Position numbers and translations under genes: made by a program
Source of the DNA: Escherichia coli
Lineage (GTDB): Bacteria; Pseudomonadota; Gammaproteobacteria; Enterobacterales; Enterobacteriaceae
Direction: 5' to 3'
Length of the DNA: 64,000 bases
NCBI RefSeq assembly: GCF_036503815.1
Contig: NZ_AP027764.1
Span: 4,526,001 to 4,590,000 of the forward strand
The notes under the pieces: generated by a model
What the model saw: the letters and a program-made list of their open reading frames with translations, nothing else
Told to the model about the DNA's origin: nothing
Databases searched by the model: none
Shown: one piece after another, positions 16,170-25,520 of the stretch
Numbering within the stretch: the stretch's first letter is position 1
Layout: every line of letters begins with the position of its first letter

Positions 16170-18220
16170 TGAGCGCGCTCAACTCCCTGCCATTACCGGT
16201 GGTCAGGCTGCTGGCGTTCTTTCATGAAGAGTTAAGCGAGCGGCGACCAGGCCGCGTGCCGCAGACTATGCAACTCTGGGTAGGCTGCTTGCTGGTGATT
16301 CTGATCTCGATGACTTTTGAGATCCCTTTTGTGGCGTTATCACTGGCAGTGCTGTTTTACGGTATTCAGTCGAACGCGTTTTACACCAAATTTGTCGCGA
16401 TCTTGTTTGTGGTCGCCACGATGCTGGAAATCGCCAGCCTGTTTTTGATCTACAAATGGTCATATGGCGAACCGTTGATCCGATTGATCATTGCCGGGCC
16501 GATCCTGATGGGCTGCATGTTTTTGATGCGCACCCATCGGCTTGGGCTGGTTTTTTTCGCCGTCGCCATTGTCGCTATTTACGGGCAAACATTCCCCGCC
16601 ATGCTCGACTATCCGGAAGTGGTCGTGCGCTTAACCCTGTGGTGTATCGTTGTCGGCCTCTACCCGACGTTATTGATGACGTTAATCGGCGTGCTGTGGT
16701 TTCCCAGCCGCGCTATCACGCAGATACATCAGGTGCTTAATGATCGGCTTGATGATGCCATTAGCCACCTGACGGACAGCCTCGCCCCGCTACCCGAAAC
16801 GCGGATTGAAAGAGAGGCGCTGGCGCTGCAAAAACTCAATGCCTTTTGCCTCGCGGACGATGCCAACTGGCGAACTCAGAGCGCATGGTGGCAAAGCTGC
16901 GTGGCAACGGTAACCTACATTTACTCGACGCTGAATCGCTACGATCCCACCTCTTTTGCAGATTCGCAGGCCATCATTGAACTTCGGCAAAAATTAGCCT
17001 CAGAAATCAACAAACTGCAGCAAGCCATTGCCGAAGGTCAGTGCTGGCAAAGCGACTGGCGGATCACTGAAAGTGAAGCGATGGCGGCACGGGAATGTAA
17101 CCTGGAGAATATCTGCCAGACATTGTTGCAACTGGGTCAGATGGACCCGAATACGCCGCCAACGCCCGCCGCCAAACCGCCATCAATGGTCGCCGATGCT
17201 TTTACCAATCCAGACTATATGCGCTACGCGGTAAAAACGCTGCTCGCCTGTTTGATCTGTTACACCTTCTACAGCGGCGTGGACTGGGAAGGCATTCACA
17301 CCTGTATGCTGACCTGCGTGATCGTCGCTAACCCCAATGTCGGTTCGTCGTACCAGAAGATGGTGTTGCGTTTTGGCGGGGCTTTTTGCGGCGCAATTCT
17401 GGCGCTGTTATTCACGCTACTGGTCATGCCCTGGCTGGACAATATTGTCGAATTGCTGTTTGTGCTGGCACCGATTTTCCTGTTGGGCGCATGGATTGCC
17501 ACCAGCTCTGAACGTTCTTCTTATATCGGCACACAGATGGTGGTCACCTTCGCACTCGCCACGCTCGAAAACGTTTTTGGCCCGGTGTACGACCTGGTGG
17601 AAATTCGCGATCGCGCCCTGGGTATCATCATTGGTACCGTGGTGTCCGCGGTGATTTACACCTTTGTCTGGCCTGAAAGTGAAGCGCGCGCACTGCCGCA
17701 AAAACTGGCTGGCGCGCTGGGTATGTTGAGTAAAGTAATGCGGATCCCACGCCAGCAGGAAGTCACGGCTCTGCGCACTTATCTGCAAATTCGTATAGGT
17801 CTGCATGCGGCGTTTAATGCCTGTGAAGAGATGTGCCAACGCGTGGCGCTGGAGCGTCAACTGGACAGCGAAGAACGCGCGTTACTGATTGAACGTTCGC
17901 AAACGGTAATTCGTCAGGGCCGCGATATTCTTCACGCCTGGGATGCAACCTGGAACTCGGCGCAGGCACTGGATAACGCACTACAGCCGGACAGAGCAGG
18001 TCAGTTTGCCGACGCTCTGGAGAAATACGCCGCCGGTCTGGCAACCGCACTCAGTCGTTCTCCTCAAATAACGCTTGAAGAAACACCCGCCTCGCAGGCC
18101 ATTCTGCCGACCTTATTAAAACAGGAGCAACACGTCTGCCAGCTTTTCGCCCGCTTGCCAGACTGGACAGCCCCGGCATTAACGCCCGCCACGGAACAGG
18201 CACAAGGAGCCACGCAATGA
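16169..18220 (+). CDS. mdtO: Efflux pump inner-membrane component MdtO
   Basis: 683 codons. A FUSC/aromatic-acid-exporter (PET) family protein like AaeB. Two blocks of membrane helices (about residues 25-170 and 365-500) are separated by a cytoplasmic helical region, and a second soluble helical region follows. The second block contains LLACLICYTFYSGVDWEGIHTCMLTCVIVANPNVGSSYQKM, the family signature region. It works with adaptor MdtN and outer-membrane channel MdtP. It overlaps both neighbours, indicating translational coupling. Confidence 0.94.
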   Translation: MSALNSLPLPVVRLLAFFHEELSERRPGRVPQTMQLWVGCLLVILISMTFEIPFVALSLAVLFYGIQSNAFYTKFVAILFVVATMLEIASLFLIYKWSYGEPLIRLIIAGPILMGCMFLMRTHRLGLVFFAVAIVAIYGQTFPAMLDYPEVVVRLTLWCIVVGLYPTLLMTLIGVLWFPSRAITQIHQVLNDRLDDAISHLTDSLAPLPETRIEREALALQKLNAFCLADDANWRTQSAWWQSCVATVTYIYSTLNRYDPTSFADSQAIIELRQKLASEINKLQQAIAEGQCWQSDWRITESEAMAARECNLENICQTLLQLGQMDPNTPPTPAAKPPSMVADAFTNPDYMRYAVKTLLACLICYTFYSGVDWEGIHTCMLTCVIVANPNVGSSYQKMVLRFGGAFCGAILALLFTLLVMPWLDNIVELLFVLAPIFLLGAWIATSSERSSYIGTQMVVTFALATLENVFGPVYDLVEIRDRALGIIIGTVVSAVIYTFVWPESEARALPQKLAGALGMLSKVMRIPRQQEVTALRTYLQIRIGLHAAFNACEEMCQRVALERQLDSEERALLIERSQTVIRQGRDILHAWDATWNSAQALDNALQPDRAGQFADALEKYAAGLATALSRSPQITLEETPASQAILPTLLKQEQHVCQLFARLPDWTAPALTPATEQAQGATQ

Positions 18221-19683
18221 TCAATCGTCAACTTTCACGCCTGCTGTTATGCAGCATTCTCGGCAGCGCGACCCTCATGTCTGGCTGTGCCCTGGTGCGT
18301 AAGGATTCTGCGCCTCATCAACAGCTCAAACCGGAACAAATCAAACTGGCCGATGATATTCATCTTGCCAGCTCCGGTTGGCCGCAGGCGCAGTGGTGGA
18401 AACAACTCAATGACCCGCAGTTGGATGCTTTGATCCAACGGACGCTAAGTGGTTCACACACCCTCGCCGAAGCGAAACTGCGGGAAGAAAAAGCGCAGTC
18501 GCAGGCCGATTTGTTAGATGCCGGTTCACAATTACAGGTCGCAGCGTTAGGGATGCTCAACCGCCAACGTGTCTCGGCGAACGGCTTTTTAAGCCCTTAT
18601 GCTATGGATGCGCCAGCACTGGGTATGGACGGGCCGTACTATACGGAAGCCACAGTCGGTTTGTTTGCCGGACTGGATCTTGATTTGTGGGGTGTGCATC
18701 GCTCAGCGGTTGCTGCCGCCATTGGCGCGCATAATGCCGCGCTGGCAGAAACCGCAGCAGTGGAGTTATCACTCACAACGGGCGTGGCGCAGCTTTATTA
18801 CAGCATGCAGGCCAGCTACCAGATGCTCGATCTGTTAGAACAAACTCGCGATGTGATTGATTACGCGGTGAAAGCGCACCAGAGCAAAGTGGCGCACGGC
18901 CTGGAAGCGCAAGTGCCTTTCCACGGCGCGCGGGCACAGATTCTGGCGGTCGATAAACAAATTGCAGCCGTCAAAGGGCAAATCACCGAAACGCGAGAAT
19001 CTCTGCGTGCATTGATTGGCGCAGGAGCCAGCGATATGCCGGAGATCAAACCGGTGGCATTACCGCAAGTCCAGACCGGTATTCCGGCGACACTCTCTTA
19101 TGAGTTGCTCGCCAGACGCCCGGATCTGCAAGCCATGCGCTGGTATGTTCAGGCGTCATTAGATCAGGTGGATTCCGCGCGGGCGCTGTTCTACCCGAGC
19201 TTTGATATCAAAGCGTTTTTCGGCCTGGATTCTATCCACCTGGATACCTTATTCAAAAAAACCAGTCGCCAGTTCAACTTTATCCCAGGTCTGAAATTGC
19301 CGCTGTTTGACGGTGGACGGTTGAATGCCAATCTCGAAGGCACTCGCGCCGCCAGCAACATGATGATTGAACGTTACAACCAGTCAGTGCTGAATGCGGT
19401 GCGCGACGTTGCCGTCAACGGCACGCGTCTGCAAACGCTCAACGACGAGCGGGAGATGCAGGCAGAACGCGTAGAAGCAACGCGCTTCACCCAGCGCGCT
19501 GCCGACGCCGCCTACCAACGAGGCTTAACCAGTCGCTTACAGGCCACCGAAGCCCAGTTGCCGGTGCTTGCCGAAGAGATGTCATTACTGATGCTGGACA
19601 GCCGCCGGGTGATCCAAAGCATTCAGTTGATGAAATCGCTGGGTGGCGGGTATCAGGCAGGTCCCGTCGTCGAGAAAAAATAA
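18217..19683 (+). CDS. mdtP: Efflux pump outer-membrane channel MdtP
   Basis: 488 codons. A TolC/NodT-type outer-membrane factor. The signal peptide carries a lipobox (MSGCALV), so it is a lipoprotein. It has the internal duplication of the OEP family: long helices alternate with short beta strands, with VGLFAGLDLDLWG in the first half and NFIPGLKLPLFDGGRLNANLEGTRA in the second. It is the last gene of ytcA-mdtNOP and overlaps mdtO by ATGA. A terminator hairpin follows within 10 bp. Confidence 0.95.
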   Translation: MINRQLSRLLLCSILGSATLMSGCALVRKDSAPHQQLKPEQIKLADDIHLASSGWPQAQWWKQLNDPQLDALIQRTLSGSHTLAEAKLREEKAQSQADLLDAGSQLQVAALGMLNRQRVSANGFLSPYAMDAPALGMDGPYYTEATVGLFAGLDLDLWGVHRSAVAAAIGAHNAALAETAAVELSLTTGVAQLYYSMQASYQMLDLLEQTRDVIDYAVKAHQSKVAHGLEAQVPFHGARAQILAVDKQIAAVKGQITETRESLRALIGAGASDMPEIKPVALPQVQTGIPATLSYELLARRPDLQAMRWYVQASLDQVDSARALFYPSFDIKAFFGLDSIHLDTLFKKTSRQFNFIPGLKLPLFDGGRLNANLEGTRAASNMMIERYNQSVLNAVRDVAVNGTRLQTLNDEREMQAERVEATRFTQRAADAAYQRGLTSRLQATEAQLPVLAEEMSLLMLDSRRVIQSIQLMKSLGGGYQAGPVVEKK

Positions 19684-19691
19684 AATGTCAG

Positions 19692-19713
19692 CCGCGTGAT
19701 GGCTGTCACGCGG
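19692..19713 (+). terminator. Terminator after mdtP
   Basis: CCGCGTGA (19692-19699) pairs with TCACGCGG (19706-19713) across a 6-base loop, followed by TATTTCGTTT. Confidence 0.75.
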
Positions 19714-19721
19714 TATTTCGT

Positions 19722-19760
19722 TTCGTCACGTCAAAACTGACGACAGCCTGTTTTTCGTCA
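19722..19760 (+). promoter_or_regulatory. Candidate FhlA upstream activating region for fdhF
   Basis: Repeated CGTCA/TGACG words (cgtcacgtcaaaactgacgac and then ttcgtcag) form an inverted repeat ~70-100 bp upstream of the sigma-54 promoter. FhlA, the formate-responsive activator of fdhF, binds an upstream site in this position. The exact boundaries are inferred. Confidence 0.6.
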
Positions 19761-19813
19761 GAGTTTTGAATAAATAGTGCCCGTAATATCAGGGAATGAC
19801 CCCAAATAAAATG

Positions 19814-19829
19814 TGGCATAAAAGATGCA
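19814..19829 (+). promoter_or_regulatory. Sigma-54 promoter of fdhF
   Basis: TGGCATAAAAGATGCA has the -24 GG and -12 GC elements at the right spacing (consensus TGGCAC-N5-TTGCA). It is 52 bp before the fdhF ATG. fdhF is a known RpoN/FhlA-dependent gene. Confidence 0.88.
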
Positions 19830-19880
19830 TACTGTAGTCGAGAGCGCGTATGCGTGATTTGATTAACTGGAGCGAGACCG

Positions 19881-22028
19881 ATGAAAAAAGTCGTCACGGT
19901 TTGCCCCTATTGCGCATCAGGTTGCAAAATCAACCTGGTCGTCGATAACGGCAAAATCGTCCGGGCGGAGGCAGCGCAGGGGAAAACCAACCAGGGTACC
20001 CTGTGTCTGAAGGGTTATTATGGCTGGGACTTCATTAACGATACCCAGATCCTGACCCCGCGCCTGAAAACCCCCATGATTCGTCGCCAGCGTGGCGGCA
20101 AACTCGAACCTGTTTCCTGGGATGAGGCACTGAATTACGTTGCCGAGCGCCTGAGCGCCATCAAAGAGAAGTACGGTCCGGATGCCATCCAGACGACCGG
20201 CTCCTCGCGTGGTACGGGTAACGAAACCAACTATGTAATGCAAAAATTTGCGCGCGCCGTTATTGGTACCAATAACGTTGACTGCTGCGCTCGTGTCTGA
20301 CACGGCCCATCGGTTGCAGGTCTGCACCAATCGGTCGGTAATGGCGCAATGAGCAATGCTATTAACGAAATTGATAATACCGATTTAGTGTTCGTTTTCG
20401 GGTACAACCCGGCGGATTCCCACCCAATCGTGGCGAACCACGTAATTAACGCTAAACGTAACGGGGCGAAAATTATCGTCTGCGATCCGCGCAAAATTGA
20501 AACCGCGCGCATTGCTGACATGCACATTGCACTGAAAAACGGCTCGAACATCGCGCTGTTGAATGCAATGGGCCATGTCATTATTGAAGAAAATCTGTAC
20601 GACAAAGCGTTCGTCGCTTCCCGTACAGAAGGCTTTGAAGAGTATCGTAAAATCGTTGAAGGCTACACGCCGGAGTCGGTTGAAGATATCACCGGCGTTA
20701 GCGCCAGTGAGATTCGTCAGGCGGCGCGGATGTATGCCCAGGCGGAAAGCGCAGCCATTCTGTGGGGCATGGGTGTTACCCAGTTCTACCAGGGCGTGGA
20801 AACCGTACGTTCTCTGACCAGCCTTGCAATGCTGACCGGTAACCTCGGTAAGCCGCATGCGGGTGTAAACCCGGTTCGTGGTCAAAACAACGTGCAGGGG
20901 GCCTGCGATATGGGCGCACTGCCAGATACTTACCCTGGCTACCAGTATGTGAAAGATCCGGCTAACCGCGAGAAATTCGCCAAAGCCTGGGGCGTGGAAA
21001 GCCTGCCTGCTCATACCGGTTATCGCATCAGCGAGCTGCCACACCGCGCAGCGCATGGTGAAGTGCGTGCCGCGTACATTATGGGCGAAGATCCGCTACA
21101 AACTGACGCGGAGCTGTCGGCAGTACGTAAAGCCTTTGAAGATCTGGAACTGGTCATCGTTCAGGACATCTTTATGACCAAAACCGCGTCGGCGGCGGAC
21201 GTTATTTTACCGTCCACCTCGTGGGGCGAGCATGAAGGCGTGTTTACTGCGGCTGACCGTGGCTTCCAGCGTTTCTTCAAAGCAGTTGAACCGAAATGGG
21301 ATCTGAAAACGGACTGGCAGATTATCAGTGAAATCGCCACCCGTATGGGTTATCCGATGCACTACAACAACACCCAGGAGATCTGGGATGAGTTGCGTCA
21401 TCTGTGCCCGGATTTCTACGGTGCGACTTACGAGAAAATGGGCGAACTGGGCTTCATTCAGTGGCCTTGTCGCGATACTTCAGATGCCGATCAGGGGACT
21501 TCTTATCTGTTTAAAGAGAAGTTTGATACTCCGAACGGTCTGGCGCAGTTCTTCACCTGCGACTGGGTAGCGCCAATTGACAAACTCACCGATGAGTACC
21601 CGATGGTACTGTCAACGGTGCGTGAAGTCGGTCACTACTCTTGCCGTTCGATGACCGGTAACTGTGCGGCACTTGCGGCGCTGGCTGATGAACCAGGCTA
21701 CGCACAAATCAATACCGAAGACGCCAAACGTCTGGGTATTGAAGATGAGGCATTGGTTTGGGTGCACTCGCGTAAAGGCAAAATTATCACCCGTGCGCAG
21801 GTCAGCGATCGTCCGAACAAAGGGGCGATTTACATGACCTACCAGTGGTGGATTGGTGCCTGTAACGAGCTGGTTACCGAAAACTTAAGCCCGATTACGA
21901 AAACGCCGGAATACAAATACTGCGCCGTGCGCGTCGAGCCGATCGCCGATCAGCGCGCCGCCGAGCAGTACGTGATTGACGAGTACAACAAGTTGAAAAC
22001 TCGCCTGCGCGAAGCGGCACTGGCGTAA
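19881..22028 (+). CDS. fdhF: Formate dehydrogenase H, selenocysteine- and molybdenum-containing FdhF
   Basis: 715 codons if the in-frame TGA at 20298-20300 (codon 140) is read as selenocysteine; ordinary translation would split it at that codon. FdhF oxidises formate to CO2 in the cytoplasm and feeds electrons to hydrogenase 3 in the formate hydrogenlyase complex. The N-terminal [4Fe-4S] motif is CPYCASGC (8, 11, 15) plus GTLCLKG (Cys42). The bis-molybdopterin guanine dinucleotide domain follows. DCCARV precedes the selenocysteine and HGPSVAGLHQSVGNGAMSN follows it. A terminator lies right after the gene. Confidence 0.96.
20298..20340 (+). promoter_or_regulatory. Selenocysteine codon and bacterial SECIS region in fdhF
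   Basis: The UGA is followed directly by a sequence that folds into a stem-loop with GGTCTGCACC near its apex (cggttgcaggtctgcaccaatcg), the known SelB-binding SECIS element of fdhF. The position immediately 3' of the UGA is the bacterial arrangement. Confidence 0.92.
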
Positions 22029-22041
22029 TACAGTCCTTTCT

Positions 22042-22069
22042 ACAGCCTCATTTCGGAGGCTGTTTTTTT
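22042..22069 (+). terminator. Rho-independent terminator of fdhF
   Basis: ACAGCCTC (22042-22049) pairs with GAGGCTGT (22056-22063), loop atttcg, followed by a run of T to 22069. Confidence 0.93.
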
Positions 22070-22121
22070 ATCCATTCGAACTCTTTATACTGGTCACTCC
22101 CTACCCAATCGTATTATCAAA

Positions 22122-22811
22122 ATGAAAAAAATTATCGCATTGATGTTGTTTTTGACATTCTTTGCCCATGCGAACGGCTCCGAGCCTGGCAGTCAGTATT
22201 TAAAGGCTGCAGAGGCTGGAGACCGACGCGCACAATATTTTCTTGCCGACAGCTGGTTTAGCTCCGGCGATTTGAGCAAAGCCGAATATTGGGCACAGAA
22301 AGCCGCCGACAGCGGTGATGCTGATGCCTGCGCGCTGTTGGCGCAGATCAAAATCACCAATCCGGTCAGTCTGGACTATCCACAAGCAAAAGTTCTTGCA
22401 GAGAAAGCGGCGCAAGCAGGCAGTAAAGAAGGTGAAGTGACGCTGGCGCATATTCTGGTGAATACTCAAGCGGGTAAACCGGATTATCCAAAGGCGATTT
22501 CGCTGTTAGAAAACGCCTCGGAAGATCTGGAGAACGACTCCGCCGTCGATGCCCAAATGCTGCTTGGTTTGATTTACGCCAACGGCGTGGGCATTAAGGC
22601 CGACGATGACAAGGCAACCTGGTATTTCAAACGCAGCTCTGCGATTTCCCGAACCGGTTATTCCGAGTACTGGGCGGGAATGATGTTCTTAAATGGTGAA
22701 GAAGGTTTTATCGAGAAGAACAAACAGAAGGCGCTGCACTGGCTGAACCTGAGCTGTATGGAAGGGTTTGATACCGGGTGTGAAGAGTTTGAAAAATTAA
22801 CTAACGGTTAA
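22122..22811 (+). CDS. yjcO: YjcO, exported Sel1-repeat protein
   Basis: 229 codons. A signal peptide (MKKIIALMLFLTFFAHANG) is followed by Sel1-like (SLR) tetratricopeptide-type repeats: AAEAGDRRAQYFLADSWF, KAEYWAQKAADSGDADACALLAQI, AKVLAEKAAQAGSKEGEVTLAHI and ALHWLNLSCMEGFDTGCEEFEKL. It is predicted periplasmic. Sel1 proteins scaffold protein-protein contacts; no partner is known. It stands alone between fdhF and the convergent gltP, with a REP element after its stop. Confidence 0.92.
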   Translation: MKKIIALMLFLTFFAHANGSEPGSQYLKAAEAGDRRAQYFLADSWFSSGDLSKAEYWAQKAADSGDADACALLAQIKITNPVSLDYPQAKVLAEKAAQAGSKEGEVTLAHILVNTQAGKPDYPKAISLLENASEDLENDSAVDAQMLLGLIYANGVGIKADDDKATWYFKRSSAISRTGYSEYWAGMMFLNGEEGFIEKNKQKALHWLNLSCMEGFDTGCEEFEKLTNG

Positions 22812-22857
22812 TGTAGGCCTGATAAGACGCGGCAAGCGTCGCATCAGGCATCCACAC
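22811..22857. repeat. REP element between yjcO and gltP
   Basis: tgtaggcctgataagacgcg and gcgtcgcatcaggca are the two arms of a canonical E. coli REP unit, between the convergent yjcO and gltP stop codons. Confidence 0.85.
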
Positions 22858-22883
22858 ATTGCCGGGTGTATGTCCCCGGCAAT
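22858..22883. terminator. Hairpin at the 3' end of gltP
   Basis: ATTGCCGGG (22858-22866) pairs with CCCGGCAAT (22875-22883). It lies just beyond the gltP stop on the minus strand. There is no strong T-run. Confidence 0.55.
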
Positions 22884-22889
22884 CCTCAA

Positions 22890-24203
22890 TTATTGATCCG
22901 CAGTTTTATCAAATTTGCCCAGCACTTCGCGCTCATAAGCCAGCGCTTTCTTACGGTCAAATTTGTGTTCCCACTTGGCAATCACCAGCACCGCCAGCGC
23001 ATTACCCACCACGTTCAGCGCAGTACGCGCCATGTCGAGGATACGGTCAACACCGGCAATAAACGCCAGACCTTCCAGCGGGATCCCTACGCTGCCCAGC
23101 GTTGCCAGCAACACCACAAACGACACGCCCGGCACGCCAGCAATCCCTTTCGAGGTCACCATCAGCGTCAGCACCAGAATGATTTCCTGCCAGATGGACA
23201 GGTCAATACCATACAGCTGCGCGATGAAGATAGCGGCAATACTTTGATATAGCGTTGAACCGTCAAGGTTAAAAGAATAACCGGTCGGCACCACGAAACT
23301 GGTGATCGACGCCGGTGCACCATAGGCTTCCATCTTCTCAATAATTCGCGGCAGCACGCTTTCAGAGCTGGCAGTGGAGTACGCCAGAATCAGCTCATCT
23401 TTCAGAATACGAATCAGGATCCAGACGCTTAACCCGCACAGGCGCGCCACAATTCCCAGCACTACCAGCGCGAAGAACAGAATGGCGAAATGCACCAGCA
23501 GCACCAGTTTCGCCAGTGGCCACAGAGACGAGAAACCAAAGTTAGCCACCGTCACCGCAATCAGCGCAAACACACCCACCGGCGCATAACGCATCACCAT
23601 ATGAGTCACTTTAAACATGGTTTCAGAGATGGAGCGGAACACGGTCACCAGCGGTTCACGATGCGTCGCGGGCAGGGAGGAAAGCCCCAGACCAAACAGC
23701 ACCGAGAAGAAGATGATCGGTAACATTTCGCCTTTCGCCATCGACGCCACAATATTCGTCGGCACCAGAGACAAAATCGTGCCCATAATACCGTGGGAAC
23801 TGCTCTGTACCGCTTCTGTAGTGCTCTGATATTTCGAGATATCGACGGTTGCCAGCTGCGACATATCCACCCCGGCACCGGGCTGGAAGACGTTCGCCAG
23901 GGTGATCCCCAGAATGATGGCGACAGTGGTGATCACCTCGAAATAGATAATGGTTTTCGCGCCAATACGCCCGAGCTGTTTGGCATCACCAACACCCGCA
24001 ATACCCACCACCAGCGTGGAAATAACAATCGGCACAACAATCATTTTGATCAGATGGATGAAGATATCACCCGCCGGAGAGAGCAAATTGACGACCAGCC
24101 AGTCGCGGCTGTCGCTATGGTAGTGCAGGTAGCTTCCCAGGAGAATGCCCAGCACCATAGCAAACAGAATCTGCCAGGCCAGGCTGAATTTTATATTTTT
24201 CAT
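22890..24203 (-). CDS. gltP: Proton/glutamate-aspartate symporter GltP
   Basis: 437 codons from the ATG at 24203 (MKNIKFSLAWQ); a longer in-frame start at 24326 lies in promoter DNA and is rejected. It belongs to the dicarboxylate/amino acid:cation symporter (DAACS) family with eight helices and two re-entrant loops. STASSESVLPRI is the serine-rich loop, PTGYSFNLDGSTLYQS is the conserved NMDG-like segment, and the substrate-binding helix lies in GLAFIAGVDRILDMARTALNVVGN. It imports glutamate and aspartate. It follows nrfG in the same orientation, 340 bp away with its own promoter region. Confidence 0.96.
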   Translation of the reverse strand: MKNIKFSLAWQILFAMVLGILLGSYLHYHSDSRDWLVVNLLSPAGDIFIHLIKMIVVPIVISTLVVGIAGVGDAKQLGRIGAKTIIYFEVITTVAIILGITLANVFQPGAGVDMSQLATVDISKYQSTTEAVQSSSHGIMGTILSLVPTNIVASMAKGEMLPIIFFSVLFGLGLSSLPATHREPLVTVFRSISETMFKVTHMVMRYAPVGVFALIAVTVANFGFSSLWPLAKLVLLVHFAILFFALVVLGIVARLCGLSVWILIRILKDELILAYSTASSESVLPRIIEKMEAYGAPASITSFVVPTGYSFNLDGSTLYQSIAAIFIAQLYGIDLSIWQEIILVLTLMVTSKGIAGVPGVSFVVLLATLGSVGIPLEGLAFIAGVDRILDMARTALNVVGNALAVLVIAKWEHKFDRKKALAYEREVLGKFDKTADQ

Positions 24204-24543
24204 CAGAATAACTTCCTCAATGGAGCGCCGTTCCCGTTCAGAAACGCGAGAACGTGACATACTGCCAGGGCATGAATTGTGTTGCGTTGGTTTGTAGATT
24301 TTTTTAACGCTTATAATCAGTATCATTTGCGCGGTATGTTGCGCAACCCTTTAACAACAGAGCTTTTCGCTGCATTAATGCATAATAACGCGAGTTTATG
24401 GCAGGATTAATGAATAACCATTTGTTATGGAAAGATTTTTATTTGTTTAACCTGCAATAATACTGATTAGTGATTATTTTGGGCATATGTTCATTCGATT
24501 ATTTTTTATGCAGCTCAATAACATAATCTTCATCACCAGATGA
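24204..24543 (-). other. gltP promoter region
   Basis: No gene is supported here. The 340 bases are strongly AT-rich between nrfG and gltP and hold the gltP promoter. I do not see a clear terminator for the nrf operon in it, so some readthrough into gltP is possible. Confidence 0.5.
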
Positions 24544-25140
24544 TTAATCTGATCTCCGCTGCAACAGTTTCGCCAAATTAATCGACTCGACCAGCTGTGT
24601 TCGGTTGACCCGGGGTGAGTTTAAATCCATCACTTTTTGCCATAATTCGATGGCTTGCGTGTAATTCGCCTGCATAAACGCATCGGAAGCCAGCAGCATC
24701 AGAGCGGTGATTTCGTTAGAGTCCAGCGCGAGGGCTTTGTCGATCATTGCGCGAGTCTGGGCGGTCATATGCTGGCTGGCCTGGTAATACAGCACCGTCG
24801 CCAGCGCCGCATACAGTTCAGCGTTATCGCCACGTAGTTGCAACGCCTGACGGTACGCCAGCAGCGAATTGCTGTAATCGTTTTGCCACAGATAATACTC
24901 GCCCAGTAACGCCCACTGTTCGCTGTTTTGTGGATTAGCGCGAATTTTATCCTGCAATGCCTGAAGCTGCGCTTCCGGGGTTTGCTGGCTGGCAAACTGA
25001 TGTAGCGGATCGCGCTGACGCTGATACTCCGCACGTACCGCCTGCCATTTTGGGCTTAACAGATAACTGCCGACACAGAGAAATACCATCAATATCGTGA
25101 GTGTTGTCAGCATTTTCACCGGTATTTGAGGCTGTTTCAT
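24544..25140 (-). CDS. nrfG: NrfG, TPR subunit of the NrfA-specific heme lyase
   Basis: 198 codons from the ATG at 25140, which overlaps the nrfF stop (ATGA); a longer frame extends into nrfF. One N-terminal membrane anchor (MLTTLTILMVFLCVGSYLL) is followed by a periplasmic domain of tetratricopeptide repeats (about residues 60-190). NrfG binds the C-terminus of apo-NrfA and helps attach heme to its unusual CWSCK motif. It is homologous to the C-terminal part of CcmH. Confidence 0.95.
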   Translation of the reverse strand: MKQPQIPVKMLTTLTILMVFLCVGSYLLSPKWQAVRAEYQRQRDPLHQFASQQTPEAQLQALQDKIRANPQNSEQWALLGEYYLWQNDYSNSLLAYRQALQLRGDNAELYAALATVLYYQASQHMTAQTRAMIDKALALDSNEITALMLLASDAFMQANYTQAIELWQKVMDLNSPRVNRTQLVESINLAKLLQRRSD

Positions 25141-25520
25141 CGCTTTGCTCTCACTCGCCAGAGGATCAGTGCCATCAGCAGTAACAACACCACTGGCAGC
25201 GCCCACAACACCAGCGTCTGACCGGTTAACGGTGGGTTATAGCGAACAAAATCTCCGTAGCGTTCGGTCATCCAGCCAATGATTTCGACTTCACTTTTCC
25301 CCTCCGCCACCATGCTGTAAACCTGATGGCGCATACTGACTGCCACCGGCGCATTGGATTCCAGTAAGTTCTGATTCTGGCATTGCGGACAACGTAACTG
25401 GCTGGCAATAGTTAACGCCTGTTCCTGTTGTTGCGGATTGGCGAATTGCCAGGTGTCTACAACCTGAGCGTGCGCAAAACAGGCAAATAACAGCAGTAGC
25501 ATGAGAAGCCCTTTATTCAT
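25137..25520 (-). CDS. nrfF: NrfF, CcmH-like thiol reductant for heme attachment
   Basis: 127 codons. A signal peptide (LLMLLLLFACFAHAQ), then the redox motif LRCPQCQNQNLLESNAPVA, which is the CcmH/CycL signature (RCXXC), and a C-terminal membrane helix (LVLWALPVVLLLLMALILW). It delivers reduced apocytochrome thiols to the NrfEFG lyase in the periplasm. It overlaps nrfE by 8 bp and nrfG by 4 bp. Confidence 0.95.
   Translation of the reverse strand: MNKGLLMLLLLFACFAHAQVVDTWQFANPQQQEQALTIASQLRCPQCQNQNLLESNAPVAVSMRHQVYSMVAEGKSEVEIIGWMTERYGDFVRYNPPLTGQTLVLWALPVVLLLLMALILWRVRAKR

Noticed and set aside
20231..20605. Interpretation of fdhF as a pseudogene broken by a stop codon
   Set aside because: The stop is TGA exactly at the selenocysteine position and is followed by an intact SECIS hairpin.
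22866..24257. Several plus-strand ORFs opposite gltP
   Set aside because: All are His/Gln/Arg-rich antisense frames of gltP codons, not genes.
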